From contig NC_052125.1 in assembly GCF_012273895.1 (NCBI RefSeq), forward strand, positions 496,001 through 560,000: a stretch of 64,000 nucleotides of DNA, in the 5' to 3' direction. The notes under the pieces are model-generated. The model made no database searches, was not told the origin of the DNA, and saw only the letters and a list, made by a program, of their open reading frames with translations. This DNA comes from Zerene cesonia. Its lineage: Eukaryota; Arthropoda; Insecta; Lepidoptera; Pieridae. How positions within the stretch are numbered: the first letter of the stretch is position 1; the number at the start of each line of letters is the position of its first letter. Both the position numbers and the translations under genes were made by a program. Of this stretch, positions 11,871 to 24,215 are shown in pieces.

Positions 11871-12240
11871 TTTAACTGAATATTAAGTCATTTTTGTTTC
11901 GCCGTAAGACACAAAGAACGGATTAGTTGCACGATCATTTTGATTGCAATCTTGTTCTGTAATTTAATCAAGCGTACGAAAAATTAATTGCATCTACAAG
12001 AGGAAAATGATTTGCTGATAAGAAACCTAGTATTGTATTGATGTGTAAGAGTTTTTAAGGTCGAAATGCATATAAGCGTATTCATACATATGTATTGTTA
12101 ATATTTAGAGTATTTTTATTTCAGACATTATTTTAAGGCATATCCTTACTTTCTTCGAATTAAGCTATTAAATTTTTAATGCAGTAAAGTATATGGTTTA
12201 AATAGGGTAATGAAATAAATAACAGATATATTTAATTAAT
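11871..12240. other. Intergenic, nothing recognised
   Basis: A short gap between two minus-strand secreted-protein genes. It must hold the promoter of the large secreted protein; a CAGTT eight bases upstream of its ATG is the only weak initiator candidate. Confidence 0.5.
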
Positions 12241-12246
12241 TTTATT
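12241..12246 (-). terminator. Polyadenylation signal of the chitin-binding protein gene
   Basis: Read on the minus strand this is AATAAA, 61 bases past the stop codon at 12307. Confidence 0.5.
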
Positions 12247-12306
12247 ATCACTTGAAAATTATAAAATATTTACAAATTTGTCCGGCTGCTAAACTCTAAG
12301 CTATCT

Positions 12307-15300
12307 CTATTGACTGTTGTATCGATAGGACCCCCTCCAACCGTGTCTTCCAGTTCTAAGGCTCCTCTCTGCACCTAGTCTAGAATCTTCTGATTTAGAT
12401 TCATCAACTTCTTCAGTGGCTTCAGGTTTTTGAATCTCTACTCTCTCTTCTTCTGGCTCAATAACTTCGACACCCGCTTCCATTAAATTCATTTCTTCTA
12501 CTGCTTCCTGTACTAGTTTCTCAACCATGTTCTGCTTCTTGCGACTTGGGAAACGCTTTTGGTTCTTTACGGTCACAGTTTCAGCGTCTTTGGGAGGTTC
12601 AGGTTCTTGGTTTGACGGTTGATCGACTTTGTCTGTTTGTTCGTTGTTTTCCATTTTATTGTCCGTCTCCGGCTGTTCCTTTTTATCTTCGGCTATTTTA
12701 CCGATCTCCATGTTCAGATCGTAGTATGATGGTGAATCTTCACAAGGAATGGAATCACGGGCTCTTGTGCACACAAGTACTTCCTGAGAATTAAAATATG
12801 ATGTTCGAAATTAATTAATACATATTCATAGTGAGTAGCTTGGTGCGTAAAACAGATATTTATGTGCGCGTGTGTGTGTACTCAGACTCAAATTTTTTCT
12901 ACAAAAACGGCCAACGTTTTTTAAGGGAGGCACCACTACAGTTTCTTAAAGGTGATCAAATTGCAACAATTTCCTATAAAACACGAAAAGATGCTTTTAA
13001 GATGATATAGAGTAGTAAACGATATATACCTTATTTATTACTAGCTTAGCTGGCAAACACTGTTCTACCTTACTCTTATTATTTAGGGGTATGAAAAATT
13101 GGTGGTGGCCGATTCTCAGACATACCCAATATGCACACAAAATTTCATAAGAATCGGTCTAGCCGTTTCGGAGGAGCTTGTTAAGCTAACATTGTGACAC
13201 GAGAATTCTATATTTAAGACTATTGTCAAGTGTATTCACTTGTCAAAACTTCTGACACTTTTGATAACATAATCATGAGGCTCAGAAATTCGCTCAAAGA
13301 ATAATAAATCCAAAACACATTCAATTAAGGCACAAACCTGATTGAAAACTGTCTCACTGGGGCAAATGAAGCTCCACCTGTATGTGACGTTTCTACCAGT
13401 TGGAGTCTGCGACGGAAGGCAGACGTGGAATATTTGACAGTCATTGTCAACGTCCGCGTAGTAGCCATAGACTCGGTTTTCGCAACTGAAATAAGTAATA
13501 TGGCCATATTATAATGAGACTGGGAAATAATTAGCCGGCGTGGGGTGTCTCTTAAGGACATAAAAGAAAGAAGAGAAGAAAAGAAAGCTGAGAGAGTGGA
13601 AGAAATAGAAGAAGTTTCATCTGATTTCTATGTTTTTTTTTGTATCCTTTATATTCCGTATGTGACTAAGTGTGTTTTTATATTTAAAGTATTTAAAATT
13701 TTAGTGGACACTTTGCTGATATGTCTATAATCTATAAGAATTATTGTATTGTTTGTTTTCCATAGATAAATAAATTCGATTGCTGAGGCGTGGTGGGTAG
13801 GCGGAGAGGTGAATCCTGTGATCGATTTTTTCATTTCTTTAATAATTCCGCAAGTCTTCATATCTTAATCATTATGTATTGTTATATAATTCTCAATATT
13901 AACGAATTTTATTAAGGAATTATGGTGAAAAAATAGAATAATATCTTGTCTCTAAATTCTTACCTAAATGTGTCCGTGATATTTTCTCGAATAGATGAGG
14001 CGTTTGCTGGTAGGTTTAGCGAGTCTGCTTTTGTTTCGTTCACCATTTCCTGAAAACATGAATTTTTATATTACAATCTAGCCACATATGTCTCATGAGT
14101 TTTTTTTTTAACGAGGAGGAAATCTTTAAAAGTGCTTGTGGTATTTCTACCCATTAAAACCTCCTCGGCAGCCAAACTCAATGCATAATTTTTTTTTTTT
14201 TATTTATTTTAGGTTCACCAACAGGTATTACATTAAATAAATTATATCAAGTAAATATAAAAAAATAAGAGCTAAATGCACACCTTTAAAATAATAAAAT
14301 AATAGCAGGGATCCTGGGATCTCCTATGGAACGCACCAGAGTCCAGGTCTTTGTCTACTTTTAAAAATTTCCTACGCAATTATTCTTAAATATATCGGTA
14401 TAGTGGTTACGGAAAGCGTAGAAACAATAGTTGCAAGATTCAACCCAGTTATAAGGGTCGATGCAGAAGCACAGATCACTAAATACATTGTTACTGGCAG
14501 AAAGATGATCGGAGATTGCCAGTAAACAAAATCGTAGATAATATATTGTATCTGTCCCACACCCCACAGAGAAATAAGACTGCTCTTTTAATTTGTTAGG
14601 TATACGATTTTGTAACATCCTTCATAATAAACTAATATCCTACTAATATTATAAATGCGAATGTTTGTAAGGATGTGTGTGTGTTTATTGCTCTTTCACG
14701 CAAAAACTACAGAAGAGATTGCAATGAAATTTGATCAATTGACAACTGGACAACTGAAATAACATATAGGCAACTTTTTATCCCGATATTCCTACGGGAT
14801 ACGGGCTTTCGCGGGTGAAACCGCGGGGCGCAGCTGGTGTATCATTAATTTGAAAGTTTGCTGGCATGTTTGTTATCACTATATAGTACAAAGCAAAGTC
14901 GCTTCCTGCGTCTGTCTCTATGTATGTATGTATCTTTAAAACTACACAACGTATTGTTAATATAGAGACTGATTCAATAGGAAGGTCTATATGCATAAAA
15001 ATATCTCTTTAACTACTCCGAATGCGCGCGATTCCGCGGGCAAAAGCTAGTTCTTTTATATCTGAAGGTAGTTTGGATGCTAGAGAGTTATATGGGTCAC
15101 TTTTCACGTTAGTAAAACCTACAATTCCCTAAAAAATATCATGATTCGCATTTCAATCATTGCGAAATTTAAATAAAATCCGATAGATGGCGCTATACTA
15201 AAATGTGACATGTATTCATAACTGCTTGTTGTTTTTGACCACGCGAGCAACGTCATGGGCAACACCTACTGTGTTATATATATGAAAGTATATAAAATAC

Positions 15301-15723
15301 TGGTTGTGAAGTGTGATTCCTCGCTTATCACGCAAAAATTGTTGAGCCGGTTTTGATAAAATTTCTGTCTTTGTTCAAAAATTTAGACGAAGATTTTCAT
15401 TACAGAGATCTGCTGCGAGCAAATATCGTATTATTTGGTTTTATACATTATTTTGATAAACTTACATAAATTAATATACATTTTAAAATAATGCATTTTC
15501 CAGATAAATTCTTTATTGAAAAATTCTTAATTTTAATTAAGAATGAATTAAATAATTCTTAATTATTTAATTCTTAATTCTTAATTTAAATAAATATTAG
15601 TATTATACTCACCCTGAGCATTTTCAAAACTACCCCACTGGTCGCTTCCAATTCGATTTCATCAGCACTGACGTATAAAGCATACAGACATATAAACAAA
15701 CACCTCAGTAGAACGGTCGCCAT
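12307..15723 (-). CDS. Secreted protein with one peritrophin-A (CBM14) chitin-binding domain
   Basis: Exons 15723-15613, 14049-13964, 13485-13338 and 12783-12307 join in phase to give 273 residues. A signal peptide (MATVLLRCLFICLYALYVSA) is followed by a short linker with N-glycosylation sites. Residues 67-129 form a CBM14 domain with six cysteines at 67, 82, 88, 107, 120 and 129, spaced 14, 5, 18, 12 and 8, and the typical aromatics (RVYGYYADV, IFHVC, WSFICP, VFNQ). Such domains bind chitin in cuticle or peritrophic matrix. The last ~140 residues are a low-complexity acidic tail (many Glu, Pro, Lys) ending in an Arg/Gly/Tyr-rich stretch. Insect homologues are often labelled 'U-scoloptoxin(01)-like' from domain similarity, but nothing here suggests a toxin. 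The domain is split across two exons, and the intron phases support the model. Confidence 0.88.
13042..13217 (-). mobile_element. Helitron-like family C in the last intron of the chitin-binding protein gene
   Basis: It begins CTAGCTTAGCTGGCAAACAC and ends at ATTGTGACACGAGAATTCTA, with GCCGTTTCGGAGGAG inside. Confidence 0.65.
14638..14837 (+). mobile_element. Helitron-like family A in intron 1 of the chitin-binding protein coding region
   Basis: Near-complete copy; the 3' end is CTGG instead of CTAG. Confidence 0.7.
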
Positions 15724-16204
15724 TTTTATAAATTAAACTGAAAAAGAAAATTGTTAGTATAGAATATAGATTATGCAACTAATTACTTAAAGAAAAATAA
15801 CTAAAATCTTGAAATTGTCAGAACTAGAAATATAACGAGAATACGCGGGAGGTAACAGCTATCAAATGAAAAAAGGATCATCAAAATCGGTTAACCCAGT
15901 CGAAAGTTCTGTACAAACAAACCCAAAAAAATATATTCGAATTGAGCTCCTTTTTTGGAGTCAGTTCATTAAGTATATTAAGAAAACAAGTTGCTAAATA
16001 ATAAAAAATAACTACTGAATAGATTAATTATTAAAAGAAAAAAACAGAGTTCCAAAAGCATTTACTACCAAAACTAAAACAAGCATATTTTTAAATCGCA
16101 GCTATATAACACTGAAAACATTTTCAAATCAGACCAGTAGTTTCCCGAGATTGGCGCTTTCAAACATACTTTTCAGCTTTATATCATTAATATAACTTAC
16201 AAAT

Positions 16205-16418
16205 AGTGAGAAATGAAGCCCCTTGTCCCCAAGTGGGGTATGGGGCAGATGATATACATCTGTTTTACTGATCGATTTTTTTTATGGACAACTAGATGAT
16301 CAGCCTTCTGTGTCCTGCCAAACCGAGACTTTTTTTTATTGTGCGTCCCCACCGGGAATCGAACCCATGACCCCTCAGTTCTACGCTCACGTTAACCACT
16401 GTATCAAGGAGGCAGCTT
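16205..16418 (-). mobile_element. tRNA-derived SINE (family T1)
   Basis: Read on the minus strand it starts with an A-box-like GCCTCCTTGATACAGTGGTT and has the B box GGTTCGATTCCC, then a body ending GCCCCATACCCCACTTGGGG. Related copies lie at 18430-18625 and 24000-24215. Confidence 0.7.
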
Positions 16419-16725
16419 ACAAATAGTACACGATGATAAATATCATTGTCACTAAATGTATATTTAATATTCAATAAAAATCGCATAAATAATAATTATA
16501 TAAGCATAATTATATACATTTTTTCATCCATTTAATTTCCTCTCATGGAATTAAAAAGTCTGAATAAAAAAACTAATTAAATAATAAAAAAAAAGTTATG
16601 TTTTAATAAAATAAAAAATTCTCTTTAACTATTAAAATATTTACATTAAAAAACAAAGGAAAAATAGACTATTTCCAAAAATAACAAATTCTCAAATAAG
16701 CCACATTTATAAACTGTTTACTCAC

Positions 16726-16841
16726 GTTTTATTAAAATAGTGTTATATTTTCTATATATATAGACGGATAGACAGACAGACACAACACACGGATCACGGT
16801 ACTTGAATGCGAAAAATTTTATCCATATACGGTCTTTTATA
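16726..16841 (-). promoter_or_regulatory. TATA promoter and non-coding first exon of the chitin-binding protein gene
   Basis: On the minus strand TATAAAAG occupies 16841-16834. About 30 bases downstream, near 16808, lies GCATTCAAG as a possible initiator. The transcript would run to a GTGAGT donor (16725-16720) and splice to TTTTTCAG, with exon 2 starting at 15737, 14 bases before the ATG at 15723. This gives a 5' UTR of roughly 97 bases split by a ~990-base intron. It is inference from signals only. Confidence 0.5.
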
Positions 16842-16990
16842 AAGCTACACAGAGATTCGCGGAATCCGCAATAAGGATTAGGTAGCGACAGCAAAAAAAG
16901 CAGAATTAATTTTCTCTATTATATTTTACACAGGACTTATGTATTTAGCGATAGTTATTTTTATGAGCGTTTAACAGTTTATGCATCCTA

Positions 16991-17139
16991 TCCTACTTAT
17001 AATATTATAAATGCGAAAGTTTGTAAGGATGTGTGTTTGTTGCTCTTTCACGCAAAAACTACTGAACATATAGGCAACTTTTATCCCGATATTCCTACGG
17101 GTACGGACTTACGCGGGTGAAACCGCGAGGTGCAGCTAG
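16991..17139 (+). mobile_element. Helitron-like family A, internally deleted
   Basis: Both ends are present, but about 50 bases after ACTACTGAAC are missing. Confidence 0.7.
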
Positions 17140-18035
17140 TTTTTCCATGAAACTAACGTATTTTTAGCGTTAATAACTTTAGCAAATTGGGTTTAATTAG
17201 ATAAGGCACCATATTCCAAAAGGAAATATTAAGAATCACGTCTAAAACCTTTTATCATACCATTAGCGGTACAATTTATATAAAATAATATAAATTATTA
17301 AAAATAATAATGAAATTATTCACTTTTAAACTGATCAAATTAATTTTACATACAAGTCTTCTTTTATCAATAAAAATAAACAAATTTAAATTTTATGACC
17401 AATGTTGTATGCGCCTTCTGTTATAGTTAATTCAGATTAAGACGAATTGTATCTGTATTGAACTATTATTAGTGCATCAAATAAATAACTATATATGTAT
17501 GTATTTAAGGAAAACTCTGTTTTACGAAAAATGTCCTTGGGTATCGAGTTTTTTGTGTTTATACAATTTGTAATTCATATTTAGAAACAATCATTACATT
17601 AATAAGCAGTGAATTCTCCGATTACGTTAAATAATTCTATTTCAATAACATTTTTGCTGACGCTACCATCTCACCGAGGCAAGTGTGATGCGAAATTTAA
17701 TAAGTTCAAAACACATAACAACCTTGACTTAGCATTTCTATCTATTGGAACCATCTTTTTATCGTGAGTCAAAAATCACCGGAAAAAGGAACCCATCCAG
17801 TCACTGACCACGGCCAACGTTGCTTGACTTTGTAAATAATATATTGATATGCATTTCATGTTGTAGTTAAATTATGAATACTGTATTTTTTGACTTGATT
17901 ATTCCACTGAGCCCGACTTTTTTCGGATGACTCTGGGAAAAAAAATCTGTCAAAATACTATTTTACTTGGAAAATATGCTTCTAGCTTTTTAATTCAATA
18001 TTTTTTTTGTCTGTTTGAAACATTCCTTTTTATAA
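17140..18035. other. AT-rich intergenic stretch, nothing recognised
   Basis: No convincing frame, RNA gene or known repeat was seen. Confidence 0.5.
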
Positions 18036-18252
18036 CTAGCTGTGCCCCGCGGTTTCACCCGCGTTAGTCCGTATCCCGTAGGAATATCGGGATAAAAAGG
18101 TGCCTATATGTTATTCCAGTTGTCCAGCTGTCTACGTAAAAAATTTCATTGCAATCGGTTCAGTAGTTTTTGCGTGAAAGAGCAACAAACACACACACAT
18201 CCTTACAAACTTTCGCATTTATAATATTACAAGGATAGTGGGAAGTAGGATT
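18036..18252 (-). mobile_element. Helitron-like family A
   Basis: CTAGCTGTGCCCCGCGGTTT to GCATTTATAATATTACAAGG. Confidence 0.75.
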
Positions 18253-18429
18253 AGTGAGATTCACAATGAATAATATAATAAATGTGTGTGTGTTTGCCTT
18301 TCCTTCACGCAGCAATGGTGCGATTTTATGATATGGTTTTTGAGTCTGGAGATAGTTGGACTAAAGAGGGACATGGGCTATTTTTCAGCGTGATGAAGAA
18401 TCTCAGTCTCGTGGGAATTTCCTTTGATC

Positions 18430-18625
18430 GCCTCCTTGGTACAGTGGGTGAGCGTAGAACCGAAGGGTCCTGGGTTCGATTCCCGGTGGTGAAAAACAAA
18501 AAAAGTCTCTCGAGATAGAGGCTGATCACCTACTTGCCCATAAAGATATACGATCAGTGTAGCATATATCATATGCCCCATACCCCACATCGAGACAGGG
18601 GACACGAGACCTTCAAATTTTTTGG
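18430..18625 (+). mobile_element. tRNA-derived SINE (family T1)
   Basis: GCCTCCTTGGTACAGTGGGT, then the B box GGGTTCGATTCCC at about 18473-18485, then ATATGCCCCATACCCCACAT. Confidence 0.65.
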
Positions 18626-18774
18626 GGACATCCATTAATTATGACAGGCATTCAAGAGGTGTAGGGATGCAGTTAAAATCATCCTATCTCTCTTTGGGGT
18701 GAGAGGCAGCAAACATCCTGTAATCTCTTTAATGAAATAATCTAATTAATCTCTTTCTATTATATTGTGTATTT

Positions 18775-18903
18775 ATCCTTTACCCGTCGGTTGCCTGAAA
18801 GAAATGGCTTATAGTCATAAGGCCGCCAATTGTATACAAAAGCTTTTGTCACAATTATGACATATTTTGTGTTGTTTGTGTTTACAATGAAGAATAAATA
18901 AAA
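18775..18903 (+). mobile_element. LINE 3' end fragment
   Basis: GTTGCCTGAAAGAAATGGCT, ATAAGGCCGCCAATTGTATA and a terminal AATAAATAAAAAA recall the 3' UTR of lepidopteran LINEs; a second copy is at 24633-24755. Confidence 0.5.
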
Positions 18904-19610
18904 AAATAAAAATCTCACGGGATGAGGAGGGGAAAAATGAATTAAAACTCATGAAATCTTAGGGGATACGGGACTTTTAGAGAGAGGAAACCGAGTGCGG
19001 AAAGCTAGAATAAATATATTATTGTATGAATAAAATTTACATACATAAGTATATCGTGTTTTGTGTTCACAGAACAAAGATTTTTGAAGTGAAACTTCTT
19101 TAGAATCGTTGTGATTTCAAAGCTGATGCAACGGAAAAAACGACAGGTAAGAGACACAAATACAAACATGTGTAGAATGAAGCCGGCAAAGAATGAGACA
19201 GAAATATACATACTATTTTATAATTTATATATATTTATCTCATTCTTTTGTCGATTTATTGAAGTTTCACTTCTATCGTGTGTGAATCGCACACACACCT
19301 TTTTTAAATTGAACATTAGTAACATAAAATTTAAACATTATCAAATTTATATTATGAGGCATAATGTACAGGTATTATTTTTCTGAATACTACCTGAAAA
19401 CCCGAAGTCATAAGATTTAAAACATTAAATAACTACAACTAGAAATTTTCTAAAACGTCCAATTCTGCGATCTCCTAACAATATTTTACAAGTACATTTG
19501 TCATATCTATGACACGACCCCGCAGTATACATTACAGCCTTTATTTTATAATTTTCAATCTCAAGGAACTATGTATTTCCTGGGATATAAATAAATATTA
19601 TATTATTTGA

Positions 19611-19790
19611 AACAGCTTAAAACGGTGAAGGAAAGCATCGTGAGGAAACCGGCATGTCCAAGAATCAAACGTTCGACGGCATGTGACATCTGCCAACCCG
19701 CACTTGGCCAGCGTGGTGAATTATGACCTGAACCCTCATTGGAGGCCTGTGTCCCAGCAGTGGGATCATATATGGGCTGATGATGATTAT
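19611..19790 (+). repeat. Interspersed repeat ending in (GAT)n, copy 1
   Basis: From AAACGGTGAAGGAAAGCATC through CACTTGGCCAGCGTGGTG and TCCCAGCAGTGG to GGGCTGATGATGAT. Other copies: 25037-25228, 39737-39915, 49120-49412 (reverse). The microsatellite tail suggests a retroelement 3' end. Confidence 0.65.
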
Positions 19791-19811
19791 TTGAAAATGG
19801 TAATCCTACTA

Positions 19812-20011
19812 TCCTACTAATATTATAAATGCGAAAGTTTGTATGGATGTGGGTGTGTTTGTTGCTTTCTCACGCAAAAACCTCAGAACCGATTGCTATG
19901 AAATTTGGTACGTAGATAGCTCGACAACTGGAATAACATATACGCAAATTTTTATAACGATATTCCTACGGGATACGGAATTACGCGAGTGAAACCGCAG
20001 GGCGCAACTAG
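19812..20011 (+). mobile_element. Helitron-like family A
   Basis: TCCTACTAATATTATAAATG to GCGCAACTAG. Confidence 0.75.
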
Positions 20012-20368
20012 TATAGTAATATTTTCTTGAATGGGTGGTTTTATTTTACATGTTATTGCAACTGAAACTAGATACCTTTTTTATTTGTATTTTTTTTTAT
20101 TATGGAGCTTTCAAAGAAAATATAAACCACGGAAAGCAATACAAAACTCGACAACTAATAAAACTAATAATGGTAGCACCATACATACATTAGTAGGAAA
20201 TCTTTATTATTAATATACAACATAACACTATATACAATAAAATAACAGTAATAGTGAAATATTTAAAAAAATATTTACCACACAAAATAGAACCTAAAAA
20301 TGCATGTCAAACTATTTTTCATTTAAATTCGGAATAAACATCAATAATTTGTAGTCTGGCTTCATTCC

Positions 20369-20540
20369 ATCTACACTAATATTATAAAGAGGAAAACTTT
20401 GTTTGTTTGTTTGTTTGGTTGTAATGAATAGGCTCAAAACTACTGGAGCGATTTTAAAAATTCTTTCACCATTCGAAAGCTACATTATCCACGAGTGTTC
20501 ATAGACTATATTTTATTTTGGAAAAAAATAGGGTTCCGCA
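20369..20540 (+). mobile_element. Helitron-like element, other body
   Basis: It begins CTACACTAATATTATAAAGA like families A and B but continues with a different body (GGCTCAAAACTACTGGAGCG). The 3' end is not clear. Confidence 0.4.
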
Positions 20541-20667
20541 ACATATCTTTATTGAAACATCCAAACCAGCATACCTATAAAGCTGAAGGGTCAGTTAGTT
20601 CGTTTGATATTATTTAAACTCAAATATATAACTCTAATCGCAATAATTCAGATATTCAACTGGACAG

Positions 20668-20837
20668 CTATATATTATAAAGCTGAAGAGTTTGTTCGTT
20701 TGTTTGTTTGAACGTGCTAATCTCAGGAACTACTGGTCCGTTTTGAATTCTTTCAGTTTTAGATGCCCTACAATAAAAGTATTGAGGGAGAATTTAGGCT
20801 TTATATGTACCACGGGCGAAGCCGGGGCGGACAGCTA
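20668..20837 (+). mobile_element. Helitron-like family B (lep1-like)
   Basis: Body AAAGCTGAAGAGTTTGTTCG with end CCACGGGCGAAGCCGGGGCG and GACAGCTAG before T. The ends resemble the published lep1 Helitron-like family as I recall it. Confidence 0.7.
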
Positions 20838-21191
20838 GTTTTCAATATACTTCTTTTTTCCCGCGTTTATTTTACCAGCACAGATAAATACAAATCCATT
20901 ACGTACAATGTAAAATGTTGCCAGTGTATAAAATTTGTTTTTTGCTTTACATAACCGCAGTTAAAAATTAAGCTAGTTGCAAATAATTCGTGACTTCATC
21001 ACCTATGTGATTTAATTCACTCACGATACTAAAATGCACATCTCATTGCATGATTTTCGTTTCAACACCTACATCCTTATTTACGTAACTGTAAACATTA
21101 TGTTTTTTAAACAATATCTTCTTTAGTATAAGGGAAAATACTTATTGAGTCCAAGAGAGAGTTGATTAATTTAATATAGTCATATTGCTAA

Positions 21192-21330
21192 TCTATACTA
21201 ATATTACAAAGCTGAAGAGTTTGTTTGTTTGCTTGAACGTGCTAATCTCAGGAACTGCTGGTCCGATTTGAAAAATTATTTCAGTGTTAGATAGCCCATT
21301 TATTGAGGAAGGCTTAATTCTAGCGATAAA
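21192..21330 (+). mobile_element. Helitron-like family B, 3' truncated
   Basis: CTATACTAATATTACAAAGC to GCCCATTTATTGAGGAAGGC. Confidence 0.65.
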
Positions 21331-21435
21331 TAAATAAAATGAAATATAAATAACCATAATTTATTATACTTTAATCGATTGAAGCAATCGAAAAAAAATG
21401 TTTGTTAATATATTATTGCGCCTGCATATCTTAGA

Positions 21436-21596
21436 CTAGCGGTCCGCCCCGGCTTCGCCCGTGGTACATTTATAGCCTTCCTCAATAAATGGGCTATCTA
21501 ACACTGAAACAATTTTTCAAATCGGATTCAAGTAGTTCCTGAGATTAGTGCGTTCAAACAAACAAACTCTTCTGCTTCATAATATTTGTATAGATT
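21436..21596 (-). mobile_element. Helitron-like family B
   Basis: CTAGCGGTCCGCCCCGGCTT to CTTCATAATATTTGTATAG, opposite in orientation to the copy 100 bases upstream. Confidence 0.7.
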
Positions 21597-21696
21597 TATG
21601 ACTAAATAAGCAATATCGACGCGATACGTGCGACTCATGGCGCCTGCTACGTGGAGTGTTTTAGACTTACCGCGCAGAATCCTAAAAATCTTACTA

Positions 21697-21897
21697 TCCT
21701 ACTAATATTATAAATGCGAAAGTTTGTAAGGATGTGGGTGTGTTTGTTGCTCTTTCACGCAAAAACTACTGAACCGATTGCAATGAAATTTTGGTACGTA
21801 GATAGCTGAACAACTGGCATAACATATAGGCAACTTTTTATCCCGAAATTCATACGGGATACGGACTTACGCGGGTGAAACCGCGAGGCGCAGCTAG
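21697..21897 (+). mobile_element. Helitron-like family A
   Basis: TCCTACTAATATTATAAATG to GCGCAGCTAG. Confidence 0.75.
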
Positions 21898-23080
21898 TAC
21901 TATATTTTCAAGGGGGTATATAAAATAAGACCCTATGCTTTATCCATATCTTTTCACTATATCCTGTATTATGCGACATTCGTTTATTCAGTCAATGGCA
22001 CTAAAAAAATATCATCATTGACGGAGTATTGAACTGTATTACGAATTTGTTACGTGATTCGCAAACAAATACCGTCTGTATTAACAATTTAGGTCGGTTA
22101 AAATATTTCACATTCCTAAACGTGACGATGTGTTCTTTTTTTATCTGTGGATCTTAAAAAAACAAGATACATTGGCGCTCTTTTTCTTTCGCTTCGTCAA
22201 TTCTTTTTTGAACAATGACGTTTGACATTATTTGTCAAGTTCTATGTGATATATATATGCAGCTATTTTAATCTCATTTTTTATATTTTATGTTTGTATT
22301 TTACGACCTATAATAATAACTTTCATATTATATAATTTAAGCTTAAGATAAAATGCTACCCGCAGCTCTCCATATCCGCCCAGGCCGACTCTTTTGAAAT
22401 CTTCTTAATTTTCAGGTTAAGTTAGTGAGTTTCTTAATCCAATTGTTGAAATAAATCCAGCAAAGCAAATGTCATTGGAATCCGTTGAGCTGCTCATTAA
22501 TATATAACTATTAAAAAAAACAAAACCGCTTTTAAATTGTTAGAAGTAAACGAAAAATACATAATTCCACCCAAGAGGAAAACTTTCTTATTATTTCCTT
22601 ATTTGGTCTCGATATATTTTATATGTATGATGATGTACCTTCCATAGACATCGCCGACCATTTTGAAAGAAAGATCAATTGAAAGAAAGATCAATTTATT
22701 TTAACACACACAAACACACATACATACATAAAAATAGAAAAATAAAAAGAAAAAAATCAATGAAAAAAAAAAACATAATCAAAAAAATTTTGTGGAAAAA
22801 GATTTACTTATATATATTCCGTCAGAATTTTCAGTATATTTTCAATGATTTAAAACAATCCCTTATAACGTTAATCCCAAAACAAGTGACAATAACGGGA
22901 CAATGTTAACTGTAATTTAAACTCGACACAAAAATTCGCGGCGCGCGCGCACGTGATCTTAGAATCATAATACAATTTTGTTTACGTGGTTCTGTATGTA
23001 TATTTATGAGGTGTGAGCAATTTTATTTGGTTATTTGTTAATTTATTGAAAGCTGTTTAGCGTGTGGGTACCGGTCGGTC
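21898..23080. other. Intergenic, nothing recognised
   Basis: AT-rich, with A-rich simple sequence near 22730-22800 and a short GC-rich alternating purine-pyrimidine run (GCGGCGCGCGCGCACGTG) near 22940. Confidence 0.5.
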
Positions 23081-23081
23081 G

Positions 23082-23345
23082 CACCGGGGGAGGTACCACA
23101 CCCCCACAGATCTTCGTCAAATAGAAGCGTGTTGCGGAGTTTGGTTCGGTGAGTGGGAGAGATGGAGGCCCGTATCCTTTTCCTCATTCCTCCCAGTCCT
23201 TTATTTTATTTCCATCAACAATCCTTATCCTTTACCCCTTAAGAAGACGCGATTGCAGTCTGCTTTTACATCCCATCCCCATCACCAATGAACATTCGCA
23301 GAGGCACTACCTCCGCTCATACCTCTGTTCATATACGTCCCCATG
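23082..23345 (+). mobile_element. Poly(A) SINE, sense, 3' degraded
   Basis: Starts CCGGGGGAGGTACCACACCC and runs through CATGAACATTCGCAGAGGCA. Confidence 0.6.
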
Positions 23346-23576
23346 AACCCCAAAAAATGCTGTAACATATTGATACAATCACAGCACGGTGCAACTATGA
23401 TGACATGCATGATAAGACAGGGAAATACTTAGAATATTGTCTAGCGTTTAAGTCGTTATATTTTACAAAAAACCAGAAATATGACTATCGGTCACTGACA
23501 TGGTTAAGCAGGATGATAAAATCCCAGAAAAATTATGTTATCTGTTTGAGAAATTAAAAAAATATATACATAAGTC

Positions 23577-24000
23577 ACGAGCGAGATTCCCGCCAATTGC
23601 CGAACCGTAGCAAAGCTTGACCTGTCGGCCACCAGTCTTCAGCAATTAAATGTTTTTTTTTTTGTATGTCATAGCGGGCAAATGAGCTGGTGGTTCGCCT
23701 GATGGCAAGCGATCACCACCGACCGTGAACATTCGCAGAGGTAGAGCCGCTGCGAATGCGCTACGCGCTTTGAAGGTGTAAGGGATAAGGAAAGGATTGA
23801 TGACTGGAAAGAAGGAATGGACAGGGAAGGGTCAGGAAAAGGAAACGGGCCACTGGCTCCCCCACTCACCGTAAGAAAAACAATAGCAAGCTATTATTTC
23901 ACGCCAGTTTTCTGTGGGGGTGTGGTACTTCCCCGGTGTGAGATGGACACAATCAAACCTCTTTCTGCTCTTCCGGATTCATTTACCTAAGGTACACCCT
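23577..24000 (-). mobile_element. tRNA-derived SINE (family T2), split by another SINE
   Basis: Left part 23577-23650 (GATTCCCGCCAATTGCCGAA, CGTAGCAAAGCTTGACCTGT) and right part about 23950-24000 (TCTTTCTGCTCTTCCGGATT, CCTAAGGTACACCC) match the intact copy at 34959-35205. A poly(A) SINE separates the halves. Confidence 0.6.
23651..23945 (-). mobile_element. Poly(A) SINE, antisense, inserted in a T2 SINE
   Basis: T-run, then TATGTCATAGCGGGCAAATG to TGTGGGGGTGTGGTACTTCC and CCGGTGTGAGATGGACACAA. Confidence 0.75.
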
Positions 24001-24215
24001 GCCTCTAAGCACCGCCTCTAGTGGTTAACGCATGAGCGTAGAACCGAGGGGTCCTGGGTTCAATTCCCGGTGGGGACGCACAAAAAATGTCTCGGTCTGG
24101 CAGGACACAGAAGGCTGATCACCTACTTGTCCGTAAAGAAAATCGATCAGTGAAACAGATGTACATCATCTGCCCCATACCCCACTAGGGGTCACGGGAC
24201 TTCACTTCTCGATAT
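24000..24215 (+). mobile_element. tRNA-derived SINE (family T1)
   Basis: A-box region CCGCCTCTAGTGGTTAACGC, B-box region GGGTTCAATTCCC, body to GCCCCATACCCCACTAGGGG. Confidence 0.75.

Noticed and set aside
18465..18490. A tRNA T-arm (GGTTCGATTCCC)
   Set aside because: Part of a dispersed T1 SINE with the same downstream body at three loci.
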